DNA of 64,000 nt, from assembly GCA_041394405.1 (NCBI GenBank), contig JAWKIF010000008.1, forward strand, positions 248,001 through 312,000. The letters run 5' to 3'. The stretch comes from Microthrix sp041394405. GTDB taxonomy: Bacteria; Actinomycetota; Acidimicrobiia; Acidimicrobiales; Microtrichaceae. Positions 53,099-61,537 of the stretch are shown one piece after another. How positions within the stretch are numbered: the stretch's first letter is position 1; the number at the start of each line of letters is the position of its first letter. Below the pieces are notes generated by a model that was not told the origin of the DNA, made no database searches, and saw only the letters and a list, made by a program, of their open reading frames with translations. The translations under genes were made by a program, and so were the position numbers.

Positions 53099-54267
53099 CG
53101 GCCATCTCCGATCGCCAGAAACTGTCCTACATCGCCAGCCAGGCGGCCGACGCCCGCGTCAACCTCGAGCTGGAGACCGAGGGCATGACCCTCAACATCG
53201 GCCCGCAGCACCCCGTCACCCACGGCACCCTCCGGATCGTGGCCAAGCTGGACGGCGAGCAGGTCGTGGCCGCCGAGCCGCTGGCCGGCTACATGCACCG
53301 GGGCTACGAGAAGCTCACCGAGGTTCGCACCTACCCGCAGGTGACCACCCTGGTGAACCGCATCGACTGGCTGGGCAGCTTCGCCAACGAGGTGCCGTTC
53401 ATCTTGGCCGCCGAGCAGCTCATGGAGGTGGAGGCGCCCGAGCGTGCCCAGTGGATTCGCACCATGCTCTTCGAGATGTCGCGCATCGGCCACATGATCA
53501 TGTTTCTGGGCGACATGGGCGTGCAGCTGGGCGGTCTCACCGCCATCTTCTACGCCTTCCGCGACCGGGAGTTTGTGCTCAACCAGATCGAGGCGGTCAC
53601 CGGCGGACGCTTCCACCCCAACTTCGACCGAATCGGTGGCCTGAAGGACGACCTGCCCAAGGGCTGGATCGCCGAAACCAAGGCAGCGATGGACAAGGTC
53701 CGCAGCTTCTGCGATGAGATGGACGACCTGGTGCTCGGCAATGAGATCTTTCAGGAGCGCACCCGCGGCATCGGCGTGATTCCCGCCGACATCGCCATGC
53801 AGTACGGCCTGTCGGGCGCCAACATCCGCTCCTCCGGGGTGGACTGGGACATTCGTCGCGACAACAACATCGGCCTGGCCTATCCCAACCTGGACTGGAA
53901 GGTCTGGACCCACCCCGACGGAGACAGTTTCGCCCGCTATTGGGTGCGCCTCCAGGAGACGCGCGAGGCCGCCAACATGGTGGATCAGCTCTGCGACGGC
54001 CTGCCATCGGGTCCGATCATGGCCAAGGTGCCCCGCATCATCAAGGTTCCCGAGGGCGAGGCCTATGTGGCCACCGAGAACCCGTTGGGCGAGATGGGCT
54101 ATCACGTGGTGTCCAAGGGCGATCTCATGCCGTTCCGCGTGAAGATCCGCTCGGCCAGCTTCAACAACGTGTCCATCGCCCCGTGGCTCTTGCGGGGCGT
54201 CTATGTGCCCGACATCGTCACCATCATGGCCAGCCTGTACTTCATCCTGGGAGATATCGACCGGTGA
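53095..54267 (+). CDS. nuoD: Complex I subunit D (locus 2)
   Basis: The 390-residue 49 kDa-type subunit has NIGPQHPVTHGTLRI, EMSRIGHMIMFLGDMG and a C-terminal FILGDIDR. It is compact, without the long N-terminal extension of locus 1. The quinone-site His pair (QHP..H) is present. It is followed directly by nuoH (GTGA overlap), not by nuoE. Confidence 0.95.
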   Translation: MTAISDRQKLSYIASQAADARVNLELETEGMTLNIGPQHPVTHGTLRIVAKLDGEQVVAAEPLAGYMHRGYEKLTEVRTYPQVTTLVNRIDWLGSFANEVPFILAAEQLMEVEAPERAQWIRTMLFEMSRIGHMIMFLGDMGVQLGGLTAIFYAFRDREFVLNQIEAVTGGRFHPNFDRIGGLKDDLPKGWIAETKAAMDKVRSFCDEMDDLVLGNEIFQERTRGIGVIPADIAMQYGLSGANIRSSGVDWDIRRDNNIGLAYPNLDWKVWTHPDGDSFARYWVRLQETREAANMVDQLCDGLPSGPIMAKVPRIIKVPEGEAYVATENPLGEMGYHVVSKGDLMPFRVKIRSASFNNVSIAPWLLRGVYVPDIVTIMASLYFILGDIDR

Positions 54268-55298
54268 GCACCTTCGCCTTCGAACTGGCCTACTGGCAAC
54301 AGACCACCATTCGTTTGTTGGCGGCCACCATCGTGGCCCTGACGCTCACCGCGGGTGCGGTGTATCTGTACCTGTTCAAGTTCGTGTCGTTCATGCAGAG
54401 TCGCCTGGGCCCCATGGAGGCGGGTCCGTTCGGCTCGCTGCAGCTGGTGGCCGAGGTAGGCAAGTGGCTCCAGAAGGAGGACATCACCCCGGACGACGCC
54501 GACAAGCGTCTGTTCCGCCTGGCGCCGTTCCTGGTTTTGGTGTCGGCGCTGGTGCTGTTCATCGTGATCCCGGCCGGGCCCAACGCGTATGTGGCCAACC
54601 TGGGCACGGGCATCTTCTTCGTGTTGGCGGTGTCGTCGATCTCCACCATCGGCGTGCTCATTGCCGGCTGGTCGTCGTCCAACAAGTACGCGCTGATCGG
54701 TGCATTGCGTGCCGCTGGCCAGTTGATCGCCTACGAGCTGCCGCTGATCCTGGCGGTCATCGGCGTGGTCATCCAGGCCGGCACCCTGGACATGCAGGGC
54801 ATCGTCGCCGCCCAGGCCAACGGCGAGATTTTCGGCATCAGCGCCATCGGCAATCCCTTCATCTTCACCCAGATCGTGGGCCTGGTGATCTTCCTGGTGG
54901 CCATGCAGGCGGAACTCACCCAGCCGCCTTTCGACATGCCCATCGCCGAATCGGAGGTGGTCGGTGGGTTCATGGTGGAGTACACCGGCGTCCGCTTCCT
55001 CATGTTCTTCCTCTCGGAGTTCGCAGCCGCCATCGGCTTCTCGGCCATCGCCTCCACGCTGTTCCTGGGCGGATGGGCGCTGCCCGCCTCGTGGGGCATT
55101 TCCAACGCCGCATTCCACGTGATCGGCCCGGTGGTGATCTCCACCAAGGTGCTGCTGCTGACCGGCATCGTCTTCTGGGTGCGCTTCACCTTCCCCCGCT
55201 TCCGCGAGGATCAACTGCAGCGCATCGCCTGGAAGTTCCTCATTCCGGCGGCGCTCGTGAACATCGCCGTCACGGCGGTGTTCAAGGTGGCATTCTGA
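54264..55298 (+). CDS. nuoH: Complex I subunit H (locus 2)
   Basis: The 344-residue membrane subunit has SRLGPMEAGPFGSLQLVAEVGKWLQKEDITP and ELTQPPFDMPIAESEVVGGF. The Arg of the usual NRPPFD loop is Gln (TQPPFD). It ends at the normal place without the Glu/Pro tail of the locus 1 copy. The next nuo gene (nuoI) is 5.7 kb downstream, after an inserted island. Confidence 0.95.
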   Translation: MSTFAFELAYWQQTTIRLLAATIVALTLTAGAVYLYLFKFVSFMQSRLGPMEAGPFGSLQLVAEVGKWLQKEDITPDDADKRLFRLAPFLVLVSALVLFIVIPAGPNAYVANLGTGIFFVLAVSSISTIGVLIAGWSSSNKYALIGALRAAGQLIAYELPLILAVIGVVIQAGTLDMQGIVAAQANGEIFGISAIGNPFIFTQIVGLVIFLVAMQAELTQPPFDMPIAESEVVGGFMVEYTGVRFLMFFLSEFAAAIGFSAIASTLFLGGWALPASWGISNAAFHVIGPVVISTKVLLLTGIVFWVRFTFPRFREDQLQRIAWKFLIPAALVNIAVTAVFKVAF

Positions 55299-55404
55299 GC
55301 TGACCCCGCGCCGGTGGCACCGCAGCGTCGGGACCTTTGGCCCCGTACCCGTCCGACGTTTCCCGTGGTTGACTGACGGTTCATCTCAGAGGAGGAGGCC
55401 CGCC

Positions 55405-56013
55405 ATGGGTCGTGTTGGTGCAGTGGCCCTCGTTGGAGTAGCGGCGCTGGTGCTGGGTGCCTGCGGGAGCGATACAGATCCGCAGGCGGAGGGCGACGCT
55501 GCGGCGGAGACCACGACGGCTGGCGAGCCCGGCGGGCGAAGCGCCGAGGACCAGGCCTTCGTCGACGAGGTGGTGAAGTCCATCGAGGGCGATGGCCAGG
55601 ACGAGTCGTTCCCGGCCGAGGGTGTCGAGTGCTGGGTGGGTGAGATGGTCGACGGAATCGGTGTTGACCAGCTGTCCGATGCCGGGTTTACGGCCGAGGC
55701 GGCGGCCGGTTCATCCCAAGCCGACCTCACGAAGCTCAGCGACACCGATCGCAAGCTGGTGGGCGACTCCTTTGTGACGTGCATCGACCTGGAGGCGGTG
55801 TTCACCGAATCCATGGCGGCCGAGAGCGGGTCCGAGGAACTGCCGACGGAAGTGACGGACTGCCTGGCCGACCTTGACTGGGACACCATCGAGGCCGCCT
55901 TCGGTGAGTCCATCGTGGCCGGAACGGAGGATGACATCACCGAGGACAACCCGGTGATGACCCCCCTGGTGGGCTGCATGATGCTGGGTATCCCCGCCGA
56001 GGGAATCGGGTAG
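55405..56013 (+). CDS. Lipoprotein of a four-cysteine family, paralogue 1
   Basis: The 202-residue protein has a signal peptide with lipobox VLGAC20, a Thr/Gly/Asp linker and a domain (about 48-195) of no recognised family. The domain has four Cys (76, 126, 153, 191) in the contexts VECWVGEMVDGIGVDQLSDAGF, SFVTCIDLEAVF, DCLADLDWDTIEAAFGESI and GCMM. The same four-Cys pattern with conserved spacing occurs at 57767, 59346 and 60074. Two disulfides on the outer face of the membrane are likely. A strong GAGGAGGAGG precedes ATG 55405. Confidence 0.75.
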   Translation: MGRVGAVALVGVAALVLGACGSDTDPQAEGDAAAETTTAGEPGGRSAEDQAFVDEVVKSIEGDGQDESFPAEGVECWVGEMVDGIGVDQLSDAGFTAEAAAGSSQADLTKLSDTDRKLVGDSFVTCIDLEAVFTESMAAESGSEELPTEVTDCLADLDWDTIEAAFGESIVAGTEDDITEDNPVMTPLVGCMMLGIPAEGIG

Positions 56014-56021
56014 CGAGTCCC

Positions 56022-56801
56022 ATGAGCAGCCCCTCACCTCCCAACGCCGCTCCGGGTTGGTACCCCGACCCGTCCCATCCGGGAGGCCAGCGCCACTGGG
56101 ACGGGAGCCGCTGGTCCGAACCTCACGCCGGTGCCGTTGTGAGCCCTCCGCCCCAGCCCAGTTCCGCTCACAACGGCAAGAAGATGGGCTGCCTGATGAC
56201 GGCGCTGGTGGTCTCGGTTGGGGCACTGGTGCTGCTGGCGGTGCTTGGTCTGTTTGTCGCCGTGGTGGCGGACCGCGACGAGACCACCGATGAACCGGCG
56301 GAGGCCGTGGACACGGCGTCCACGACAACCGATTCCACGGCGACAACCGGCTCGGAATCGACCGAGTCGACGGCGGCGCCCAGCGCGACCAGCCCGCCAA
56401 GCACCCTGGTTGGGCTCAACGCTCCCGCTCGCGACGGCCAGTTCCAGTTCGTCGTCTCGGGCATTGAGTGCGGCGCGACGACGCTGGGCGGAGACGTGAT
56501 CAACACCGAGGCGCAGGGGCAATTCTGCCTGGTGAGCATGACCGTGAAGAACGTGGGCGACGAGGCGCGGGTGTTCGACGCCGGCTGGCAGAAGGCAACG
56601 TCCGCGACCGGTGCCAGCTACTCAGCCGATAGCGGGGCATCGGTGTATGCCAACGAGGACGGCCGGGCGTTTCTCGAAGGCATCAATCCCGGCAACCAGG
56701 TGACCGGAGTCGTCGTCTTCGACATCCCCCCTGATGGCGACATCGCCAGCCTCGAGCTCCACGACTCGTTCCTGAGCCGCGGCGTGACCGTCACGCCCTG
56801 A
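56022..56801 (+). CDS. DUF2510-transmembrane-DUF4352 protein
   Basis: The 259-residue protein opens with the short PGWYPDPSHPGGQRHWDG motif of DUF2510. It then has a membrane helix (about 63-86), a Thr/Ser-rich spacer and an external beta-domain like DUF4352 (FCLVSMTVKNVGDEARVFD, PGNQVTGVVVFDIP). DUF4352 domains are thought to bind ligands or proteins outside the cell. It follows lipoprotein paralogue 1 by 8 bp and is probably co-transcribed. Confidence 0.8.
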   Translation: MSSPSPPNAAPGWYPDPSHPGGQRHWDGSRWSEPHAGAVVSPPPQPSSAHNGKKMGCLMTALVVSVGALVLLAVLGLFVAVVADRDETTDEPAEAVDTASTTTDSTATTGSESTESTAAPSATSPPSTLVGLNAPARDGQFQFVVSGIECGATTLGGDVINTEAQGQFCLVSMTVKNVGDEARVFDAGWQKATSATGASYSADSGASVYANEDGRAFLEGINPGNQVTGVVVFDIPPDGDIASLELHDSFLSRGVTVTP

Positions 56802-56834
56802 CTCCGTCCACGTTGGTGGCCTCCGGCAGCGGGT

Positions 56835-57650
56835 TCAGCCGGCGATGGAGAATTGGCGCGGCTCGTTCTGGGGGTGAGGATCCCCGGGGCCTCCCTGGCC
56901 GTCGCCGGTGTAGCCCACTGCGTCGCCGTGGCAGTACTGCACGATGTAGGCCTTCCGCACCCGGTCGGTGTGGTTGACGCGCGTGGCGTGAGGGGTGAGC
57001 GACGAGAACACCACCACGTCGCCGGCCTTCGTCTCCGCATTGATGGCAGTGTCGTGGTCGCCCCAACACTGGAAGCCGATGGGGGTCTCGTCGTGGGCGA
57101 GCGTGCCCTGTCGGTGGGCGCCGGGCATCACCGAGACGCACCCGTTGTCCAGGGTGGCGTCGGTGAGGGAGATCCAACAGGTGAGGTAGCCCTGGGGCTC
57201 GATGAACGTGTAGCCGTTGTCCTGGTGCCACAACACGGGCTCGGCGCCATGGGGCGCCTTGTAGACGGCCTGGTCCCAGTAGAGGCGGGCGTCGTCGCCC
57301 ATGAGGTCTCGGCACACCCCGACCAACGTCGGGTGCAGGCAGAGCCGTCGCAGCGCATCTGAGCGCACGACGAGGTGTGGAGCGACCACCTGGGTGTCGA
57401 GGCCCGCCACGCTGATGCGGCCGCCCGGCACCTGTCCCAAAAACTCGCTCACCAATGCCACGCCCTCGTCGCAGGCCGCCTCGGCCTGGGCGAGTTCGTC
57501 GGCGCCGAACACACCGCGCAGCACGAAGTAGCCGTCGCGGTCGAACGAGGTGCGCTGGGCGGAGGTGATGGTGGTGGGGCGACGTTCGGGCAGCGACCAG
57601 ACGAACCCGGTGTTCCACGGGTGTGGCTCCCGAACCCGGACTTCGGCCAT
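56835..57650 (-). CDS. Phytanoyl-CoA dioxygenase (PhyH)-family Fe(II)/2-oxoglutarate oxygenase
   Basis: The 271-residue protein has the iron-ligand pair HQD (LWHQDNGYTFIEPQGYLTCWISL), VSVMPGAHRQG, and a distal His (SLTPHATRVNHT) with the Arg for 2-oxoglutarate further on. Such enzymes hydroxylate small acids, lipids or natural products; the substrate is unknown. It is the only minus-strand gene in the island. Confidence 0.88.
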   Translation of the reverse strand: MAEVRVREPHPWNTGFVWSLPERRPTTITSAQRTSFDRDGYFVLRGVFGADELAQAEAACDEGVALVSEFLGQVPGGRISVAGLDTQVVAPHLVVRSDALRRLCLHPTLVGVCRDLMGDDARLYWDQAVYKAPHGAEPVLWHQDNGYTFIEPQGYLTCWISLTDATLDNGCVSVMPGAHRQGTLAHDETPIGFQCWGDHDTAINAETKAGDVVVFSSLTPHATRVNHTDRVRKAYIVQYCHGDAVGYTGDGQGGPGDPHPQNEPRQFSIAG

Positions 57651-57656
57651 AGGGCC

Positions 57657-57662
57657 AACTTA
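57657..57662 (-). promoter_or_regulatory. -10 box (TAAGTT), leaderless, for the PhyH gene
   Basis: On the minus strand TAAGTT lies 6 nt before ATG 57650, matching the leaderless geometry seen elsewhere. Confidence 0.4.
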
Positions 57663-57714
57663 CGCGGTGAGCGACGGTCCGGCCCCCGACGGCAACGAGG
57701 GGTGACGGGTGACC

Positions 57715-57720
57715 TACGCT
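57715..57720 (+). promoter_or_regulatory. -10 box (TACGCT) upstream of paralogue 2
   Basis: TACGCT about 46 nt before ATG 57767, with GGAGG close to the start. No clear -35 is seen. Confidence 0.3.
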
Positions 57721-57766
57721 TCGCGGCCACGCGACCCGGTGAACGTCGCGTCGGAGGTGAACCACG

Positions 57767-58402
57767 ATGAACCGCACCCGGGCCACGGCGGTGTTGGTGG
57801 TCGTGGTCGTGGCGCTGGCCGTGGTTGCACTGGCCATGAACGGCCGCAACACATCGGGCGAGGCTCAGGCCACCACCACGACCGCCTTGGGGGCGGTCGA
57901 CCTGGCCTATGCGCTCGACATGACCCGAGCCTTCTCCGAGCAGGGAAACGCCTCGTACCCGGCCGAGTCGGTACGGTGCCTGTTCAGCCGCCTGGCGGGA
58001 TCGGTGGGAGCGAAGCGCCTGCGGGAGCTCGGATTTGTGCCCGAATCGTTCGAGGGCGACCTTCCGGGCACCGACTGGGACGCGCTCGCAGACACCGAGC
58101 AGCAGGCCGTCACCGAATCGTTTCTGGAGTGCGTCGACCTGCGCACCGTAATTGGTCCGCCCGATGTGACCCCCCAGGAGATGGCCACCTGCTTGGACGA
58201 CCTGGACTGGGAGGAACTGGAGCGGGCCGCAGCCAAGGCGCTCATCACCGGCGCTGTCGAGTCGGGCGCAACGGAGCAGATCGGCAACTGCCTTCCTGCG
58301 GATGCGGATGCCGACCAGAACGCCACGACGACACCCGGCGGGACGACCCCCGAGGACGCCGCCCCCGTAGCTACGAACCGGCCTGGGTCGGAACGGTCCT
58401 GA
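57767..58402 (+). CDS. Four-cysteine family protein, paralogue 2 (membrane-anchored)
   Basis: The 211-residue member of the island family has the four Cys at 71, 122, 142 and 175 (VRCLFSRLAGSVGAKRLRELGF; SFLECVDLRTVI; TCLDDLDWEEL). It lacks the lipobox Cys, and the N-terminal helix (about 7-23) should act as an uncleaved anchor. It is the most divergent paralogue. The C-terminus is a Thr/Pro/Asp tail. Confidence 0.7.
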   Translation: MNRTRATAVLVVVVVALAVVALAMNGRNTSGEAQATTTTALGAVDLAYALDMTRAFSEQGNASYPAESVRCLFSRLAGSVGAKRLRELGFVPESFEGDLPGTDWDALADTEQQAVTESFLECVDLRTVIGPPDVTPQEMATCLDDLDWEELERAAAKALITGAVESGATEQIGNCLPADADADQNATTTPGGTTPEDAAPVATNRPGSERS

Positions 58403-58418
58403 GAACCCGGCGTTCCCC

Positions 58419-58424
58419 TACGAT
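58419..58424 (+). promoter_or_regulatory. -10 box (TACGAT), leaderless, for the SDR gene
   Basis: TACGAT lies 6 nt before ATG 58431, only 17 bp after the previous stop. Confidence 0.35.
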
Positions 58425-58430
58425 CGGGCT

Positions 58431-59255
58431 ATGGCCCTGCCCGCACCCGCACCCGATCGCACCGCCCTGGTCACCGGAGCGTCCTCCGGCATCGGGGCGG
58501 AGCTCGCCCGAGAGCTGGCTGGACGCGGGCATGGTGTAGCCCTGGTCGCCCGTCGAGAAGACCGGCTGGCGGACCTTGCTGGCGAGCTGGCGGCAGCGGG
58601 CGTGCGGGCCGAGGTGCTGGCCACCGACCTCGCCGATCGAGACGCTCGCGCCGCCTTGCCCGGTCGGGTGGAAGCCCTGGGCCTGGAGGTGGACATCCTG
58701 GTGAACAACGCCGGGCTGTCCACCTTCGGCGCCGTTGCGAGCTCCGACCCGGCGGCCGAGCTGCAGATGATCGAGGTGGACGTGGCGGCGGTGGCGGACC
58801 TCACGAGCAGGTTCCTTCCCGCCATGGTGAAGCGGCGTCGGGGCTCTGTGTTGAACGTCGCCTCGACCGCCGCCTTCCAGCCGCTGCCGGGACAGGCCGG
58901 CTACGCGGCCGGCAAGGCATTCGTCCTGAGCTACACCCGCTCACTGGGCGGAGAGCTGCGGGGCACGGGCGTCGGCGCCACGGCCCTCTGTCCGGGGCCG
59001 GTGAAGACCGAGTTCGGAGCGGCCGCAGGTATCGGTGACGACGAGGCCGAGGCGCCGCTGCCGGCGGTCATGTGGGAGAGCGCCGAGGCGGTCGCCCGCT
59101 GTGGCATCGACGCCTTGGAGCGTGGGGAGGCGGTGGCCATCCCGGGCGCTGCCAACCGGGTGCTGGCCATGGGCGCCCACCTCGCGCCGAAAGGGCCGCT
59201 CGTGCGGTTGATCGCCAGGCGTCACCCGGGGCTCCACCGCGACACATCCAGCTAG
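58431..59255 (+). CDS. Short-chain dehydrogenase/reductase
   Basis: The 274-residue enzyme has TGASSGIGAELARELAGRGH, an Arg pair after strand 2 (VARREDR, favouring NADP), NNAG, and a catalytic Ser-Tyr-Lys (NVASTAAFQPLPGQAGYAAGKAF). It resembles the DltE/YqjQ-like branch that acts on lipids or aldehydes. The C-terminus has a short extra region (about 235-274). The substrate is unknown. It sits between two four-Cys paralogues. Confidence 0.88.
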   Translation: MALPAPAPDRTALVTGASSGIGAELARELAGRGHGVALVARREDRLADLAGELAAAGVRAEVLATDLADRDARAALPGRVEALGLEVDILVNNAGLSTFGAVASSDPAAELQMIEVDVAAVADLTSRFLPAMVKRRRGSVLNVASTAAFQPLPGQAGYAAGKAFVLSYTRSLGGELRGTGVGATALCPGPVKTEFGAAAGIGDDEAEAPLPAVMWESAEAVARCGIDALERGEAVAIPGAANRVLAMGAHLAPKGPLVRLIARRHPGLHRDTSS

Positions 59256-59265
59256 GGCCACGCTG

Positions 59266-59298
59266 GGCGTTGCGACAGCCGCTGGCCGGAGCAACGCC
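59266..59298 (+). terminator. Candidate terminator hairpin after the SDR gene
   Basis: GGCGTTGC (59266-59273) and GCAACGCC (59291-59298) pair perfectly over 8 bp, ten bases after the SDR stop. No T-tract is seen. Low to moderate confidence. Confidence 0.4.
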
Positions 59299-59313
59299 TC
59301 GGCGGTCAGGACC

Positions 59314-59319
59314 TACGCT
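59314..59319 (+). promoter_or_regulatory. -10 box (TACGCT) upstream of paralogue 3
   Basis: TACGCT 26 nt before ATG 59346, with GGAGGGA between. The extended sequence TACGCTCTGGG equals that at 15541. Confidence 0.35.
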
Positions 59320-59345
59320 CTGGGTTCTCTGGAGGGAGATCGACC

Positions 59346-59999
59346 ATGAAGCGAGCCAAGCGAGGCATTGTCGTGTTGGTGGGGATGTTGGCGTTGAGCG
59401 CCTGCGGTGGGTCCGACGGGTCCGATTGGTCAGCATCGGAAACCACGGCGGGGGAGCCAACGCGGGAGCTGACGGCCGAGGACACCGAGTACGTGGAGGC
59501 CATCGGCGCGGCGGCCGCCGAACGCGACGAGTCCCAAAAAGGCCCGCCGGCGGAGGAGCTGGACTGCTGGGCCGAGACCATGGTGAACGCCGTCCCGGCC
59601 TCCAAGCTGACCAAGGCCGGCCTCGATCCGGACAAGGTGGTGGAGGGCCAAGTGCAGGTGGGCGACGAGGCACTGTCGGATGCCGAGGCCGAAGCGGTGG
59701 TCGACGCCTTCGTGGACTGCATCGACCTGAAGGCGGTGCTGATGCCCACCGAGGACGACGATGCCCCCGAGGGCGTGGCCGAGTGTATGGACCAGCTCGA
59801 CTGGGACGAGCTGGAACGGCCCTTCGTGGAGGGCATGATCCTCTCGCCCGAGGACGAGGAGGCGTCGGCCAAGGCGATGCAGCCGATCAACGAGTGCATC
59901 ATGGGTGCCGGCGTCGTGGAGTCGCCCGGCCAGGACGCCCCGGAAGGCGAACCGACGGTCACCTCGGCCCCAGCCGACGGCGGCGAACCAACGGGTTGA
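59346..59999 (+). CDS. Lipoprotein of the four-cysteine family, paralogue 3
   Basis: The 217-residue protein has lipobox ALSAC20 and the family Cys at 74, 125, 147 and 184 (LDCWAETMVNAVPASKLTKAGL; AFVDCIDLKAVLM; ECMDQLDWDELERPF; ECIMG). The mature protein is acidic. The C-terminal tail is Pro/Thr-rich. Function unknown. Confidence 0.75.
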   Translation: MKRAKRGIVVLVGMLALSACGGSDGSDWSASETTAGEPTRELTAEDTEYVEAIGAAAAERDESQKGPPAEELDCWAETMVNAVPASKLTKAGLDPDKVVEGQVQVGDEALSDAEAEAVVDAFVDCIDLKAVLMPTEDDDAPEGVAECMDQLDWDELERPFVEGMILSPEDEEASAKAMQPINECIMGAGVVESPGQDAPEGEPTVTSAPADGGEPTG

Positions 60000-60073
60000 T
60001 TTTCGACGATTCGGTCACTTTGGGTGACGCCGCCCTCTAGCCTCTAGGTGACAACACTCAGAGGAGGAACGCC

Positions 60074-60700
60074 ATGAGGCGGATCAAGGTACTGGCAGTG
60101 GTTGCATTGGCGGCGCTCGCCTTGGGGGCGTGCGGCAACAAGGTCGAGGCCAAGGGAGATACCGGCGGTGACAGCTCCGGTGGCGAGACCTCCGGTGGAG
60201 GCGGGGAGCGGTCCGCCGACGAACAGGCCTACGTGGATGAACTGTCAGCTGCGGTCGCAGAGACCGCAGACTCTGATGCGCCGTTCCCGCAGGATCAGAT
60301 GGACTGCTGGGTGGGCGACATGGTGGACGGTATCGGCGTCGACAAGATGAAGGAGGCCGGCTTCACCGCCGAGAGCCTCGCCGACGAATCCTCCGAAGCC
60401 GATCTGGGCGCACTGAGCGACGACGAGCGCAAGGTGGTGGCCGATTCATTCACCAAGTGCGTCGATCTGGAGGAGGTGTTCCTCGCCAGCATGGAGGCAT
60501 CGGGTGAGGAGATCCCGCAGTCGGTCAAGGACTGCTTCGCCGAGATCGACTGGGACAACATCGAAGCGGTCATGGGTGAGGCGATCCTGGCGAACGACGA
60601 GGAGCTGTCAAACGGCGATGAGGCCATGGCGCCGCTCATGTCCTGCATGCTGGGCTCGCTGGGCGATCTCGACACGTCGGCCGGCACCACCACCGGCTGA
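60074..60700 (+). CDS. Lipoprotein of the four-cysteine family, paralogue 4
   Basis: The 208-residue protein has lipobox ALGAC20, a Gly/Ser linker and the four Cys at 78, 129, 154 and 191 (MDCWVGDMVDGIGVDKMKEAGFTAESL; SFTKCVDLEEVF; DCFAEIDWDNIEAVMGEAIL; SCMLG). It is closest to paralogue 1, sharing the CWVGxMVDGIGVD stretch. AGAGGAGG precedes ATG 60074. A TAGCCT at 60038 may be its -10. Confidence 0.75.
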   Translation: MRRIKVLAVVALAALALGACGNKVEAKGDTGGDSSGGETSGGGGERSADEQAYVDELSAAVAETADSDAPFPQDQMDCWVGDMVDGIGVDKMKEAGFTAESLADESSEADLGALSDDERKVVADSFTKCVDLEEVFLASMEASGEEIPQSVKDCFAEIDWDNIEAVMGEAILANDEELSNGDEAMAPLMSCMLGSLGDLDTSAGTTTG

Positions 60701-60706
60701 TCCAGC

Positions 60707-60725
60707 ACCGGGTTCTTCGCCCGGT
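60707..60725 (+). terminator. Candidate terminator after lipoprotein paralogue 4
   Basis: ACCGGG (60707-60712) and CCCGGT (60720-60725) pair around a seven-base loop TTCTTCG, right after the stop at 60700. If active it separates the island from nuoI. The following 257 bp to nuoI hold no gene, and no TANNNT box was found there. Confidence 0.4.
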
Positions 60726-60982
60726 CGCCAACCAACGAAGGCCATCGCCGCCGGCGGGGCCCCGTGCCTCGGTGCGCCTCGGCCACCACCGGTGCGGGGC
60801 GCCGTCGGCGGCTCGCGTTCGGGGTGCGGGGCGACTGAGCGTTGCGTGACTCTCTGCCCGGCGGTGCGGAATGGCCTCGGCCCCCACGATCGTGAAAAGC
60901 TTCCCGACCGTGCCGCCCCTCACCGATGCGCGCGGAACGAGTTCGGCGGTTGCCGAGCCCGAAGTCCGCCGGGAGAACTGAC

Positions 60983-61537
60983 ATGCCCCCAAAGCCACCA
61001 TTGCAGGGCTTGGTCAAGGGCCTGAGCCTGACGTTCCGCACCGCCATGGAGACCATGTTCCCTGGGGGCCCGCTGAAGCCACCCTCGCCTTCTCAGGGCT
61101 CGGCCACCGTGCAGTACCCCCGGGAAAAGGAAGACCCGGCACCCCGTGCCCGCGGCGTCATCGCCCTGCACGAGGAGAACTGCACGGCGTGCATGTTGTG
61201 TGCCCGCGAGTGCCCGGACTGGTGCATCTACATCGAGGGTCACAAGACGCTGGCCCCACCCCGCCGCGAAGGTGGCAAGCCCCGTTCGGTGAACGAGCTC
61301 GACCGGTTCGACATCGACTACTCGCTGTGCATGTACTGCGGTATCTGTGTCGAGGTCTGCCCGTTCGAGGCGCTGTTCTGGAGCCCCGAGTACGAGTACT
61401 CCGAGACCCGCATTGCCGATCTGTTGCACGACAAGGAGCGCCTCGGTGAGTGGTTCGAGACCGTGCCCGAGTTCGAATCCTACGAGTCGGGAGCGCAGGT
61501 GAAGCAGAAGAAGGTGCCCCGTAAGGAGAGCTCCTGA
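60983..61537 (+). CDS. nuoI: Complex I subunit I (locus 2)
   Basis: The 184-residue subunit has two 4Fe-4S motifs, CTACMLCARECPDWC and CMYCGICVEVCPFEA. It lacks the repeat tail of the locus 1 copy. ATG 60983 has GGGAG upstream. It carries electrons toward NuoB; without NuoEFG it could accept them from ferredoxin or another donor. Confidence 0.94.
   Translation: MPPKPPLQGLVKGLSLTFRTAMETMFPGGPLKPPSPSQGSATVQYPREKEDPAPRARGVIALHEENCTACMLCARECPDWCIYIEGHKTLAPPRREGGKPRSVNELDRFDIDYSLCMYCGICVEVCPFEALFWSPEYEYSETRIADLLHDKERLGEWFETVPEFESYESGAQVKQKKVPRKESS

Noticed and set aside
53940..54264. Longer N-terminus for NuoH of locus 2
   Set aside because: The extra frame lies inside nuoD, has no membrane segments, and a GTG overlapping the nuoD stop gives the normal family start.
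60700..60982. Possible hidden gene before nuoI of locus 2
   Set aside because: Short frames only, no ribosome site or family similarity; only a hairpin after paralogue 4 is supported.
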